Shown here piece after piece: positions 17,275 through 26,111 of a stretch of DNA of 64,000 nt (position 1 is its first letter; each line of letters starts with the position of its first letter). This DNA comes from Streptomyces sp. HUAS MG91 (lineage in GTDB: Bacteria; Actinomycetota; Actinomycetes; Streptomycetales; Streptomycetaceae), in the NCBI RefSeq assembly GCF_040529335.1, contig NZ_CP159534.1:1922001-1986000 (forward strand). Reading direction: 5' to 3'. Under the pieces are notes generated by a model, which did not search any database, was not told the DNA's origin, and saw nothing but the letters and a program-made list of their open reading frames with translations. Both the position numbers and the translations under genes were made by a program.

Positions 17275-18825
17275 ATGACGACGCCTCACTCCCGTCCGCG
17301 CGGCGCCCGCCGCCCCCTGGCCCTGCCCCTCGGCATCGCGGCGGTCACCGCGCTGGCCTTCCTGCCGAACGCGACCGCGTCGGCGGCCGACACCTCGGCC
17401 GGCGCCCCGGCGAGCGCCCCGGTCGTCACCGACGGCCCCGATCTCAGCTATGTCGTCAACGTCCGCCCCGGCAAGGGCGATTCGGCGGTGGAGAAGGCCA
17501 TCGGCAAGGCCGGCGGCTCCGTCGTCATCGCGTACGACAAGATCGGTGTCATCGTCGTCCACTCCAAGAACCCGGACTTCGCGAAGACGATCCGCGCCGT
17601 GCGCGGGGTCGAGTCGGCCGGCGCCACACGCACCGCGCCGCTGGCCGCGCAGTCCAGCGACGACCTGGCCACCCGGCAGGTGCTGACCGCGGCGGAGGCC
17701 AGACAGGCGGCGGCCTCGGCCGATGCCGACCAGGACCCGCTGGAGCCGTTGCAGTGGGACCTGCCCGCGATGAAGGCGGACAAGGCCCACAAGGTGTCCC
17801 TGGGCAGCCCCAAGGTGACGGTCGGCGTGCTCGACTCCGGCGTCGACGACACCCACCCCGACCTGGCCCCCAACTTCGACAGGAAGGCCTCGGCCAACTG
17901 CCTGGGCGGGGTGCCCGTGCAGAAGGACAACGCGTGGCGGCCCGTCGAGGGCGAGTCCGGGCACGGGACGCACGTGGCCGGTGAGATAGCCGCCGCCAAG
18001 AACGGCATCGGCGTCACCGGCGTCGCGCCGGGCGTGAAGGTGGCCAGCCTGAAGGTGGCGGAGCCCGCCACCGGCATGTACTACACGGAGGCCGTCGTCT
18101 GCGGCTTCGTGTGGGCGGCCGACCACGGGGTGGATGTCACCAACTCCAGCTACTACACCGACCCCTGGCTGTTCAACTGCACGACGGACGCCGACCAGAA
18201 GGCGCTCGTCACGGCCGTCACCCGGGCCTCGCAGTACGCCGAGCGCAAGGGCGCGGTGAACGTCGCGGCGGCCGGCAACGCGGCCACCGACCTCGCCCAG
18301 GACGAGATCGTCGACGACTCCTCGCCGGACGACTCGACGCCGACGCACCGGGTCATCAGGACGAAGGACTGCTTCGACATCCCGTCGCAGCTGCCCGGTG
18401 TGGTCACGGTCGCGGCGACCGGCGCCAAGGGCATCAAGGCCTCGTTCTCGAACTACGGCAAGGGCGTCATCGACATCGCGGCCCCCGGCGGCGACAGCAC
18501 CGCGTACCAGACGCCCGCTCCCCCGGCCACCAGCGGTCTGATCCTGTCCACGGTGCCGGGCGGCAAGTGGCAGTACATGGCCGGTACGTCGATGGCGTCC
18601 CCGCACGTCGCGGGCGTCGCCGCGCTCATCAAGTCGACGCATCCCAAGGCCTCGGCGGCGCAGGTGAAGGCGCTGCTGTACAAGGAGGCCGACGCGACCA
18701 AGTGCACCGACCCGTACGACATCGACGGTGACGGCACGGTCGACGCGGTGTGCGTGGGCGGCAAGAACAAGAACAGTTTCTACGGTGCCGGTGCGGCGGA
18801 CGCGCTCGACGCCGTGACCAAGTAA
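17275..18825 (+). CDS. Secreted S8 subtilisin-like serine protease (copy 2)
   Basis: 516 residues, clearly a paralogue of the preceding gene along its whole length. Signal peptide ends near ATASAADT (~residues 35-39). I9-like propeptide, then the triad Asp187 (VLDSGVDDTHPDL), His230 (HGTHVAGE) and Ser438 (GTSMASPHVAG). Unlike copy 1, the C-terminal loop reads DIDGDGTVDAV, a DxDxDG calcium-binding type loop. ATG start at 17275. A GC-rich hairpin at 18842-18869 ends the unit. The pair probably arose by tandem duplication, followed by divergence in the propeptide and calcium loop. Confidence 0.93.
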   Translation: MTTPHSRPRGARRPLALPLGIAAVTALAFLPNATASAADTSAGAPASAPVVTDGPDLSYVVNVRPGKGDSAVEKAIGKAGGSVVIAYDKIGVIVVHSKNPDFAKTIRAVRGVESAGATRTAPLAAQSSDDLATRQVLTAAEARQAAASADADQDPLEPLQWDLPAMKADKAHKVSLGSPKVTVGVLDSGVDDTHPDLAPNFDRKASANCLGGVPVQKDNAWRPVEGESGHGTHVAGEIAAAKNGIGVTGVAPGVKVASLKVAEPATGMYYTEAVVCGFVWAADHGVDVTNSSYYTDPWLFNCTTDADQKALVTAVTRASQYAERKGAVNVAAAGNAATDLAQDEIVDDSSPDDSTPTHRVIRTKDCFDIPSQLPGVVTVAATGAKGIKASFSNYGKGVIDIAAPGGDSTAYQTPAPPATSGLILSTVPGGKWQYMAGTSMASPHVAGVAALIKSTHPKASAAQVKALLYKEADATKCTDPYDIDGDGTVDAVCVGGKNKNSFYGAGAADALDAVTK

Positions 18826-18841
18826 CGCAGTTCCTATGGAT

Positions 18842-18869
18842 GGGGCGGGGCCCGGTCGGGTCCCGCCCC
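18842..18869 (+). terminator. Hairpin after the protease pair
   Basis: GGGGCGGG (18842-18849) pairs with CCCGCCCC (18862-18869), with additional pairing near the loop. It follows the second protease stop by 16 bases. Confidence 0.75.
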
Positions 18870-18892
18870 CGCTGCTGCGGCACACTGCCCGC

Positions 18893-20332
18893 ATGACCCG
18901 TACAACCGGCGCCTCCCCGGCCACCGCCGCCGCCTGGGACGCGCTCGGCGGAGACCCCGCCCTGCTGTCCCGCGTCTCGCACCTCACGCGCGCGGGCGCG
19001 CTGCCCGCCCGCCTCCCCGTGCGCGAACTGGCCGCGGCCTGCGTCGGTGCGTGCTCCCTCGCGGCCGCGGAACTGGCCGCCACGCGCGCGGGGCGGGACG
19101 TGGGCGCCGTCCAGGTCGACGACGGCGCCGTGGCGACGGCCTTCACCAGCGAGCGGCATCTGCTCATCGACGGCCGTGCTCCGGTCAGCTTCGCCCCGCT
19201 GTCGCGCTTCTGGCGCACCCGGGACGGCTGGCTGCGCACCCACGCGAACTACCCGCACCACCGGGCCCGGCTGCGCGCGGCGCTCGGGACCGGCGCGGAC
19301 GCGTCCGTGGCGGACGTGGCGGCGCTGCTCGCCGAGCGGTCGGCGTACGAGGTCGAGGAGACCGTGTACGCGGCCGGCGGTCTGGCCGTCGCGCTGCGCG
19401 GCCCGGAGCAGTGGGCCGCGCATCCGCAGGGCGCCGAAGTGGCCGCCCGGCCGCTGCTGACGCGGGAACGGCTCGACACGGCACCGCCCCGCGATCCCCG
19501 GCGGCCCCTGAGGGTCCTCGACCTCACCCGGGTCATCGCGGGCCCGGTCGCCACCCGCACCCTGGCGCTGCTCGGCGCGGACGTGCTGCGGGTGGACGCG
19601 CCGCAGTTGCCGGAGGACCCGGACGCGCACGCCGACACCGGGTTCGGCAAGCGCTCGACACGGCTCGACCTGGGCGCCGGTGCGGACCGGCGCGTCTTCG
19701 ACGAGCTGCTGTCCGGCGCGGACGTGGTGGTCACCGGCTACCGGCCGGGCGCGCTGGACCGGTTCGGGCTCGCTCCCGAGACGCTGGCGGAGCGGCGCCC
19801 CGGCCTGGTGGTCGCCTCGCTCTCGGCCTGGGGCGGGTACGGGCCGTGGGGCGAGCGGCGCGGCTTCGACAGCCTCGTCCAGGTCGCCACGGGCATCGCG
19901 GCGATCGAGGGCGACGCCGCGGAGGGCGATCAGCCCGGGGCGCTGCCCGCGCAGGCGCTCGACCACGGTACGGGGTATCTGCTGGCGGCGGCCGTGCTGC
20001 GCTCGCTCACCGAGCAGGTCGCAGAGGGCGGTTCGCGGGTGGTCCGGCTCGCGCTCGCTCAGACGGCGCACTGGCTGGTCCACGGGGTGCGGCCGGAGCC
20101 CGCGGCCACCGGCGAGGCGCCGGATCCCGCCGCCCGGCTCGCGGAGACGGACAGCCCGCTGGGCCGGCTGCGGTACGCGCTGCCCCCGGTGTCGTTCGAC
20201 GGCGGGCCCGCCGACTGGCGGCGGCCACCCGGGTGCTGGGGCGCCGACGCCCCGGAGTGGCCGACACCTGCCGCCCCCGCGGCCCCGGGCGAACCGGAGC
20301 CGCCCGCGGCGCGTCTTCCCGGCCATGGATGA
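18893..20332 (+). CDS. Type III (CaiB/BaiF) CoA-transferase family protein
   Basis: 479 residues. The C-terminal half carries the family core: RVLDLTRVIAGPVATRTLALLGADVLRVDAP, then FGKRSTRLDLG, ADVVVTGYRPGALDRFGL and the GGYGPWGERRGFDSLVQ segment. Members move CoA between carboxylic acids such as carnitine or 2-methylacyl-CoA substrates (the AMACR branch racemises them). The catalytic Asp normally follows a G-rich turn; here the candidate is in RGFDSLVQ. The N-terminal ~200 residues are less conserved. ATG at 18893 with a CACACT six bases earlier, possibly a leaderless start. Substrate not predictable. Confidence 0.82.
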   Translation: MTRTTGASPATAAAWDALGGDPALLSRVSHLTRAGALPARLPVRELAAACVGACSLAAAELAATRAGRDVGAVQVDDGAVATAFTSERHLLIDGRAPVSFAPLSRFWRTRDGWLRTHANYPHHRARLRAALGTGADASVADVAALLAERSAYEVEETVYAAGGLAVALRGPEQWAAHPQGAEVAARPLLTRERLDTAPPRDPRRPLRVLDLTRVIAGPVATRTLALLGADVLRVDAPQLPEDPDAHADTGFGKRSTRLDLGAGADRRVFDELLSGADVVVTGYRPGALDRFGLAPETLAERRPGLVVASLSAWGGYGPWGERRGFDSLVQVATGIAAIEGDAAEGDQPGALPAQALDHGTGYLLAAAVLRSLTEQVAEGGSRVVRLALAQTAHWLVHGVRPEPAATGEAPDPAARLAETDSPLGRLRYALPPVSFDGGPADWRRPPGCWGADAPEWPTPAAPAAPGEPEPPAARLPGHG

Positions 20333-20402
20333 CCGTGTCCATCGGCCGGACCTGGACTTGCCCGCACGCGGAACCGCTGCTCAAGATCGTTTGGTGAGTT
20401 CC

Positions 20403-21410
20403 ATGCCACCGACCACCGAACTGTCCGCTCCGGCGGACGCGCCCGTCCGCAGACCCGGCGCCGGGCGCGCCGTCGCCGTCGTCGTGCTCGTCGCCGCGGC
20501 GGCCCTGATCCCGATGTTCGGGCCGCGGGCCGCCCTCGACGGCACGGGTGAGGCCGCCGCGCCCGGCACCGGCGGGATCGCGCTGTTGCGGACCGTGCTG
20601 TTCGCCGCGGTGTGCGTCCAGGCCGGGGAGATCTTCGCCGCGTTCCTCGCCCGCAGGGTCGAGCCCGCCGCGCGGCAGCCGCGCCGCTGGTCGCCGTACG
20701 CGCCGTGGGCGGGGTTCGCGGCGGCCCTGGGGCTCGCCTCCGTGGTGGCCTCCGGGAACCTCGTCCCGGACAGCCTCGCCGCGCTGGACATCGGCGGCCT
20801 GTACGGGACGCGCGACGGCACGCTGGCCCTCGTCGAGGTGAACGCCTTCGTGGTGGCGGCCCTGTGCGCGCGCACCCGGCTGCCCGGCACGGCGCTGCTG
20901 CCGCTGGCGGCCGTGGCGGTCGCGGAGGCACTGCGCGCCCACCCGCCGTCCGAGGACACCCCGCTCGTCGGCTCGGGGCTGACCCTGGTGCATGTCACGA
21001 GCGCGGCGCTGTGGGTGGGCGGCCTGCTGTACGTCCTGCGCACCGCGCACGCGTGGCGGGCGCTCGCTCCCGGGGCGGGCGCGGCCCTTCTGGGGCTCTA
21101 CGCGCGCGTGGCGGCGGTGCTGCTCGCCGCGATCACCGCGACCGGGGTGTGCAGCACGCTGCGCCGGATGCCGTCGAGCACGGTCCTCGACCAGCTGACC
21201 TCGACGGCGTACGGGCGCACGCTCCTCGCGAAGGTGCTCCTCGTGGTGGTGGTCGCCGTGCTGGCGCTGGTGGCGCGGCTGCGGCTGTCCCGCGCGCGGG
21301 ACCGTACGCGGGCGTACGTCCCCGCGCGCGCGGAGGTCGTGGTGCTGGGGGTCGTGGTCGCGGTGTCGGCGGTCCTGACGGCGGTGCCGCTGCCGATCCG
21401 CTGGACCTGA
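20403..21410 (+). CDS. CopD-like copper resistance domain membrane protein
   Basis: 335 residues, about eight membrane helices. The second half fits CopD: TLVHVTSAALWVGGLLYVLRTA (conserved His in helix), ARVAAVLLAAITATGVCSTLRRM, and TAYGRTLLAKVLLVVVVAVLALVARLRL. CopD proteins sit in the membrane and are tied to copper uptake or delivery. The N-terminal part is more variable. ATG at 20403; an upstream in-frame ATG at 20325 overlapping the previous gene lacks an RBS. No CopC or copper chaperone gene is adjacent, so a copper role is only a family inference. Confidence 0.75.
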   Translation: MPPTTELSAPADAPVRRPGAGRAVAVVVLVAAAALIPMFGPRAALDGTGEAAAPGTGGIALLRTVLFAAVCVQAGEIFAAFLARRVEPAARQPRRWSPYAPWAGFAAALGLASVVASGNLVPDSLAALDIGGLYGTRDGTLALVEVNAFVVAALCARTRLPGTALLPLAAVAVAEALRAHPPSEDTPLVGSGLTLVHVTSAALWVGGLLYVLRTAHAWRALAPGAGAALLGLYARVAAVLLAAITATGVCSTLRRMPSSTVLDQLTSTAYGRTLLAKVLLVVVVAVLALVARLRLSRARDRTRAYVPARAEVVVLGVVVAVSAVLTAVPLPIRWT

Positions 21411-21428
21411 CCCCGTGGCCGCCGGGTG

Positions 21429-22472
21429 TCAGTTGGTGACGAGCACCTTCAGGGCGGTGCGCTCGTCCATCGCCTTGTAGCCGCCCGGGACGCCCTCGAT
21501 GTCGACCGTCATGTCGAAGACGGGCGAGGGGTCGATCGTGCCGTCGAGGACGTCGGGCAGCAGGTCGGGGATGTAGCTGCGGACGGGGGCGACGCCGCCG
21601 CGCAGCGCGATGTTCCGGTCGAACATGACGCTCAGGTCGAGGCCGGTGCCGCTGCCGTGCGGGACGCCGACGAAGCCGATGGCGCCGCCGTCGCGGGTGA
21701 TGTTCACGGCCGTCTTCATGGACTGCTCGGTGCCGACGGCCTCGATCACGGCGTGCGCGCCCTGGCCGCCGGTCAGCTCGCGGATCGCCTCGACGGCCGC
21801 GTCGCCGCGCTCGGCGACGACGTCGGTTGCGCCGAAGGTGCGGGCGATGTCGGTACGGACCTGGTGGCGGCCGAGCGCGATGATCCGCTCGGCGCCGAGC
21901 CGCTTGGCCGCCAGCACGCCGCACAGGCCCACCGCGCCGTCGCCGACGACGGCGACCGTGGCGCCCTTGCGGACGCCCGCGCCGAGGGCGGCGTGGTGGC
22001 CGGTGCCCATGACGTCGGAGAGCGTCAGGAGGGCGGACAGCAGGTGGTCGTCGGAGGCGGCCTCGGCGGGCAGCCGCACGAGGGTGCCGTCGGCGTAGGG
22101 CACGCGGACGGCCTCGCCCTGTCCACCGTCGTAGCCGACCGAGCCCCAGAAGCCGCCGTGCTCGCACGAGGTGGTCAGGCCCTCGCGGCAGTAGTCGCAC
22201 ACACCGTCGGACCACATGAAGGGCGCGACCACGAGGTCGCCGCGGCGCACGCCGGACACCTCGCTGCCGGTCTCCTCGACGATGCCGAGGAACTCGTGTC
22301 CGATGCGCTGCCCCGGCTGCCGTGCGGCCTCGCCGCGGTAGGCCCACAGGTCGCTGCCGCAGATGCAGGCGCGCAGGACGCGTACGACGGCGTCCGTGGG
22401 CAGCACGACGACGGGCTCGGGGACGTCCTCCACACGCATGTCGTACGGGGCGTGAATGGTGGTGGCGCGCAT
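21429..22472 (-). CDS. Zinc-dependent alcohol dehydrogenase (MDR family)
   Basis: 347 residues. Catalytic zinc ligands: Cys in ACICGSD and His-Glu in GHEFLG. The Rossmann motif is VAVVGDGAVGLCGV. The structural zinc loop reads DGVCDYCREGLTTSC, with three Cys and an Asp at the place of the usual first Cys, a pattern I associate with one subgroup of threonine-dehydrogenase-like MDR enzymes. NAD(P)-dependent oxidation of an unknown alcohol. ATG at 22472. Followed on the same strand by nothing related; the lysoplasmalogenase gene lies 23 bases upstream and could be co-transcribed with it. Confidence 0.87.
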   Translation of the reverse strand: MRATTIHAPYDMRVEDVPEPVVVLPTDAVVRVLRACICGSDLWAYRGEAARQPGQRIGHEFLGIVEETGSEVSGVRRGDLVVAPFMWSDGVCDYCREGLTTSCEHGGFWGSVGYDGGQGEAVRVPYADGTLVRLPAEAASDDHLLSALLTLSDVMGTGHHAALGAGVRKGATVAVVGDGAVGLCGVLAAKRLGAERIIALGRHQVRTDIARTFGATDVVAERGDAAVEAIRELTGGQGAHAVIEAVGTEQSMKTAVNITRDGGAIGFVGVPHGSGTGLDLSVMFDRNIALRGGVAPVRSYIPDLLPDVLDGTIDPSPVFDMTVDIEGVPGGYKAMDERTALKVLVTN

Positions 22473-22495
22473 AGGGGGGTGTTCCTTTGTGCAGG

Positions 22496-23170
22496 TCAGT
22501 GAGGGGTGCGCCGGGTTTCGGCGCTCCCCTCACGGTACGCCGCACGGGGCGCGGGCCGCGCATCGAGGACTCCCTGGGCCAGCAGGAACTGGGCGGCCAC
22601 GTAGGTGAGCATGATCCAGAAGTCGGGGCGCGGCAGGGCCGGCCAGTCGGCGATGCCCATGGCGATGAGCGAGTCCGACAGCAGGAACAGGGCGCCGCCG
22701 ACGCCCGCCGTCGGTCCGAGGCGGGAGGCGCCGTAGGCCATCGCGGTCAGCAGGAGGCTGTATCCGGCGACGGGTCCGCGCAGGCCGGCCGGCAGGTCGG
22801 GCCAGAGCGCGACGATCGTGACGGCCAGGACGACGCCGTAGCCGATCGCGAGCAGCCCACTACGCGCGCGTGGTGACCCGTTCCGCTGGAACAGCACGAG
22901 GTAGCAGACGTGTCCGGCGGCGAAGCTGCCCATCCCGGCGAGGAACGCGGCGTCGTTGTCGAACAGCAGCAGGACGTCGCCGCCCCACCCGAGCAGCAGC
23001 GCGCCGCACAGCAGCCGGGGTGCGCCGCGCGCGACGACGTAGGCGAGCAGGGCCGGTATGAGCAGCGGTTTGAGGACGACGTGCGCGGTGTGCGCACCGG
23101 CCAGGAGGGCGAGGAGATCGGCGGCGCACACCGTGAGGAAGCCGGTGCGCAGGGCCCGGGGCAGGGTCAC
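22496..23170 (-). CDS. YhhN/TMEM86-family lysoplasmalogenase-like membrane protein
   Basis: 224 residues, about eight membrane helices. Characteristic YhhN pattern: hydrophobic helix KPLLIPALLAYV, ALLLGWGGDVLLLFD with the conserved Asp pair, FAAGHVCYLVLF, and LFLLSDSLIAM with a conserved acidic residue. Human TMEM86 members hydrolyse the vinyl-ether bond of lysoplasmalogens. The GTG start at 23170 overlaps the upstream hydroxylase stop (GTGA), giving translational coupling. That partner resembles alkylglycerol monooxygenase, so an ether-lipid role fits the context. Streptomyces are not known to me as plasmalogen producers; substrates may be host, plant or fungal lipids. Confidence 0.82.
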   Translation of the reverse strand: MTLPRALRTGFLTVCAADLLALLAGAHTAHVVLKPLLIPALLAYVVARGAPRLLCGALLLGWGGDVLLLFDNDAAFLAGMGSFAAGHVCYLVLFQRNGSPRARSGLLAIGYGVVLAVTIVALWPDLPAGLRGPVAGYSLLLTAMAYGASRLGPTAGVGGALFLLSDSLIAMGIADWPALPRPDFWIMLTYVAAQFLLAQGVLDARPAPRAAYREGSAETRRTPH

Positions 23171-24063
23171 GCGGCGCCCTCGACGGGCTGCGGGGCGGGC
23201 GCGGGCTCGGCGGCGGCCCCGGGCCGTGGCGCGGGCTGCCAGCCGGGGCCGCGGAACACGCGCCCGGCCCGCTCGCGCCAACTGCTCGCCGCCTTCAGGT
23301 CCTTGGCGATGGCGGCGTACTCGTGGGTGGCCACGCGCAGCGGGTTGTGGGTACTGATGTTCTTGGTGAGCCCGAAGACGGGCCGCTCGACCTCCGCCAC
23401 CCAGGAGCCGAAGAGCCGGTCCCAGACGATGAGGATGCCGCCGAAGTTGCGGTCCAGGTAGCCGCCCTGGGAGGCGTGGTGGACGCGGTGGTGGGAGGGC
23501 GTGTTGAAGAGGAACTCGAAGGGGCGCCACATCTTGTCGATGCGTTCGGTGTGGATCCAGAACTGGTAGACGAGGTTGACCGACGAGCAGAACGCGAGCG
23601 CCGCCGGGTGCACACCGCAGGCGATGAGCGGCAGGTAGAACGGCCACGAGGTCACGCTGGTCCAGGGCTGGCGCAGCGCCGTCGTGAGGTTGAACCTGCG
23701 GCTGGAGTGGTGCACGACGTGGCACGCCCACAGGATGCGGATGACGTGGTGGCCCCGGTGCGACCAGTAGTAGAAGAAGTCCTGGGCGAGCAGCATCAGC
23801 GGGACGGTCCACCAGAGCACGGGCACGCGCAGCGGCGTCAGTTCGTACACCGCCGTGTAGATCGCGACGATCGGGATCTTCCACAGGAAGTCGAACACAA
23901 GGCTGCCGAGCCCCATGGTGACGCTGGTGGTCGCGTCCTTGGTGTCGTATCCGGCTTCGTTCTCGTCGGGGTGGATCCGTACGCTCACGATCTCCACGAT
24001 CGTGAGCAGCACGAAGGCGGGGATCGACCACAGCACGACATCGGGCAGGTTGGGCGTCGACAT
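23167..24063 (-). CDS. Fatty acid hydroxylase/sterol desaturase family, AGMO-like
   Basis: 298 residues, membrane di-iron oxygenase. Histidine boxes: HRGHH (in FYYWSHRGHH), HVVHHSSRRFNLTTALRQ, and HHRVHHASQGGYLDRNFGG. The order WACHVVHHS, LTTALRQ, LVYQFWIHTE, NTPSHHRVHH, DRNFGGILIVWDRLFG matches, from memory, eukaryotic alkylglycerol monooxygenase more closely than plain sterol desaturases. AGMO cleaves the ether bond of alkylglycerols using O2 and tetrahydrobiopterin. ATG at 24063; stop overlaps the YhhN gene start. The variable C-terminus is Ala/Pro-rich. A sterol or hopanoid desaturase activity is the alternative. Confidence 0.85.
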   Translation of the reverse strand: MSTPNLPDVVLWSIPAFVLLTIVEIVSVRIHPDENEAGYDTKDATTSVTMGLGSLVFDFLWKIPIVAIYTAVYELTPLRVPVLWWTVPLMLLAQDFFYYWSHRGHHVIRILWACHVVHHSSRRFNLTTALRQPWTSVTSWPFYLPLIACGVHPAALAFCSSVNLVYQFWIHTERIDKMWRPFEFLFNTPSHHRVHHASQGGYLDRNFGGILIVWDRLFGSWVAEVERPVFGLTKNISTHNPLRVATHEYAAIAKDLKAASSWRERAGRVFRGPGWQPAPRPGAAAEPAPAPQPVEGAA

Positions 24064-24136
24064 GCGTGCACCGTACGGGCGGTGACCTGGCCTCGGCTAG
24101 ATGTTGTTACCGACAAGTATTACCCCGGGTAGGGGG

Positions 24137-24850
24137 TCAGACTCCGGTGGCTCCCAACAAAGATCCCGCCGCGTACGTCACCGCCATCGCCAGCGCGCCC
24201 CCGCCCATGTTCCGCAGAATCGCCCGTCCCACGGCCGCGTTTCCCGTACGGGCGCTGCTGTAGCCGGTGAGGGCGAGGGCGGCGAGGACCGAGAGGACGG
24301 TGACGGGCAGGCGCCAGGCGGCGGGCGGAAGGACGATCGCGAGGAGCGGGAGCAGGGCGCCCACGGTGAACGCGAGGAAGCTGGCCCAGGCCGCGTGCCA
24401 GGGGTTGGTGAGGTCGTCGGGGTCGATGCCCAGCTCCACGCTCGCGTGGGCGCGCAGCGCGTCCCGCTCGGTGAGCTGTTCGGCGGCTTCGCGGGCCACG
24501 TCGCGGCTGAGCCCGCGCTGCGCCAGCAGGTCCGTCAGCTCCTGGAGTTCGGCCTCCGGCTGCTCCCTCAGCTCCCGCTTCTCCTGGGCCAGCGCGGCCT
24601 TCTCGGAGTCGCGCTGGGTGGAGACGGAGACGTACTCGCCGGCCGCCATGGACATCGATCCGGCGAGCAGCCCGGCGAGCCCGGCGGTGAGCAGGGCGGA
24701 GCGGTCGTCGGTGGCGCCGGCGACGCCGACGACGAGTCCCGCGGTGGAGACCACGCCGTCGTTGGCGCCGAGGACGGCGGCGCGCAGCCAGTTGAGCCGC
24801 GAGCCGAGCGCGCCGCCGTGTGCTTCGTCGTGCGGGATTGATTCGGTCAC
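24137..24850 (-). CDS. VIT1/CCC1-family membrane transporter (iron/manganese type)
   Basis: 237 residues. N-terminal WLRAAVLGANDGVVSTAGLVVGV and SMAAGEYVSVSTQRDSE are diagnostic; a charged helix-rich insert of about 80 residues follows, then three C-terminal helices. Family members carry Fe2+ or Mn2+ across membranes. GTG at 24850 is 25 bases after the last gene of the amidohydrolase operon, so it may be read through from it, but no functional link is obvious. Confidence 0.88.
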   Translation of the reverse strand: MTESIPHDEAHGGALGSRLNWLRAAVLGANDGVVSTAGLVVGVAGATDDRSALLTAGLAGLLAGSMSMAAGEYVSVSTQRDSEKAALAQEKRELREQPEAELQELTDLLAQRGLSRDVAREAAEQLTERDALRAHASVELGIDPDDLTNPWHAAWASFLAFTVGALLPLLAIVLPPAAWRLPVTVLSVLAALALTGYSSARTGNAAVGRAILRNMGGGALAMAVTYAAGSLLGATGV

Positions 24851-24875
24851 CCGGTGAGCATGGCACCCAGAGGCC

Positions 24876-26111
24876 TCACCAGACCCGGACCGACGCTCCG
24901 GGCGCGAAGACCGGGCTCGTGGCGTCGGCGGGCGGCTCCTTGAGCGGTTCGTCGATCTCGGCGACGGTGGGGCCCACGCGGGCCGCGATCGGGTCGAGGA
25001 GGCCGAGGTCGAACCCGTAGACGCGGGCGGTGTTGCCGCCGACCATGGCGGCGATCTCGTCGCGCGGCAGTCCCGCGTAGGCGATGCGCAGCGCTTCGCG
25101 GGTGTACGGGTACGTGCCCTCGTCGTGCGGGTAGTCGCTGCCCCACATGATCTTGTCGAGGCCGATGCGGTCCCGCAGCGGCACCTCGTGGGGGCGCATG
25201 AAGCTCGCGCCCACGAAGCAGTTCTCCCGCCACACCGTGGAGGGGCCCTTGCCCATCGAATCGGCCAGGCCCGCGCCGAACTTGGACTCCGCGGTGTTCG
25301 CCTTCGTGGCGGCCCGCACCAGGCGCGCGTGGTAGTAGTCCAGCATGTCGAGGACGCCGGGGATCCAGCCGGAGCCCTGCTCGGTGAGGACGAGCTTCAG
25401 GTCGGGGTGCTTGCGGAAGGCGCCGCCGAAGACGAGGTGCCACAGGGCGCGGTGCGAGAACCAGGTCGTCTCGACCATGAACACCGCGCGGGCGGCGGGT
25501 TCGTCGCCGAGCGGCGGGGAGGCCGAGCCCGCGTGGTGGTTGACCGGGACGCCGAGTTCGGCGCAGGTCCGCCAGATCGGGTCGTACGCCGACGAGTACA
25601 GCTCGGGGAGGCCGGAGCCGGGCGGGGTGCCGGGCAGCAGCAGGCCGCCCTTCAGGCCCGCGTCGGCCGCCCAGCGGATCTCCTCGACGGCCTCCTCCAC
25701 GTCGTTGAGGAGGATCTGGAAGACGCCCGCGCGGCGGCCGGGTGCGGCGGCGCAGAAGTCGGCGAGCCAGCGGTTGTGGGCGCGCAGGCCCGCCCAGCGC
25801 TGCTCGAACTCCTCGCGCGTGGGCGCGGGTGCCATGAGGGAGGCGGACGGGAAGAACGGCGGGATGGTGTTGGGGAAGACGACCTCGGCGACGATGCCGT
25901 CGCGCTCCAGCTCCTCGATGCGGCGCTCGGAGTTCCAGTTGCGGTCGGCGGTGTCGGCGAGCAGGTCCGCGTAGGGGTTGACGTAGGTGGCGGCCCAGGC
26001 GTCGAAGGCGTCGTGGTGCCGGGTCTCCAGGTAGGGCCGGTAGTCGAGGAGGTCGGCTCCGGCGTGGCAGTCCGCCGAGATCACCGTGTAGCGGTCCGCG
26101 GGTGCGGTCAC
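24876..26111 (-). CDS. Amidohydrolase-2 family protein (operon gene 4)
   Basis: 411 residues, TIM-barrel metal hydrolase/decarboxylase superfamily (PF04909 type). The N-terminal metal motif is ISADCHAG. Later metal-site regions are VPVNHHAGS and LKLVLTEQGSGW, and the catalytic Asp is in IMWGSDYPHDEGTYP. Relatives include ACMSD and resorcylate decarboxylases; the substrate here is unknown. GTG at 26111 overlaps the stop of the preceding gene (GTGA), and the two proteins are paralogues (both open with a DCHAG block followed by YRPYL). Possibly a heteromeric enzyme or sequential steps. Confidence 0.85.
   Translation of the reverse strand: MTAPADRYTVISADCHAGADLLDYRPYLETRHHDAFDAWAATYVNPYADLLADTADRNWNSERRIEELERDGIVAEVVFPNTIPPFFPSASLMAPAPTREEFEQRWAGLRAHNRWLADFCAAAPGRRAGVFQILLNDVEEAVEEIRWAADAGLKGGLLLPGTPPGSGLPELYSSAYDPIWRTCAELGVPVNHHAGSASPPLGDEPAARAVFMVETTWFSHRALWHLVFGGAFRKHPDLKLVLTEQGSGWIPGVLDMLDYYHARLVRAATKANTAESKFGAGLADSMGKGPSTVWRENCFVGASFMRPHEVPLRDRIGLDKIMWGSDYPHDEGTYPYTREALRIAYAGLPRDEIAAMVGGNTARVYGFDLGLLDPIAARVGPTVAEIDEPLKEPPADATSPVFAPGASVRVW

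Noticed and set aside
15612..19239. Long minus-strand frames opposite both subtilases
   Set aside because: Shadow frames: the plus strand carries intact signal peptides and catalytic triads, while these have none.
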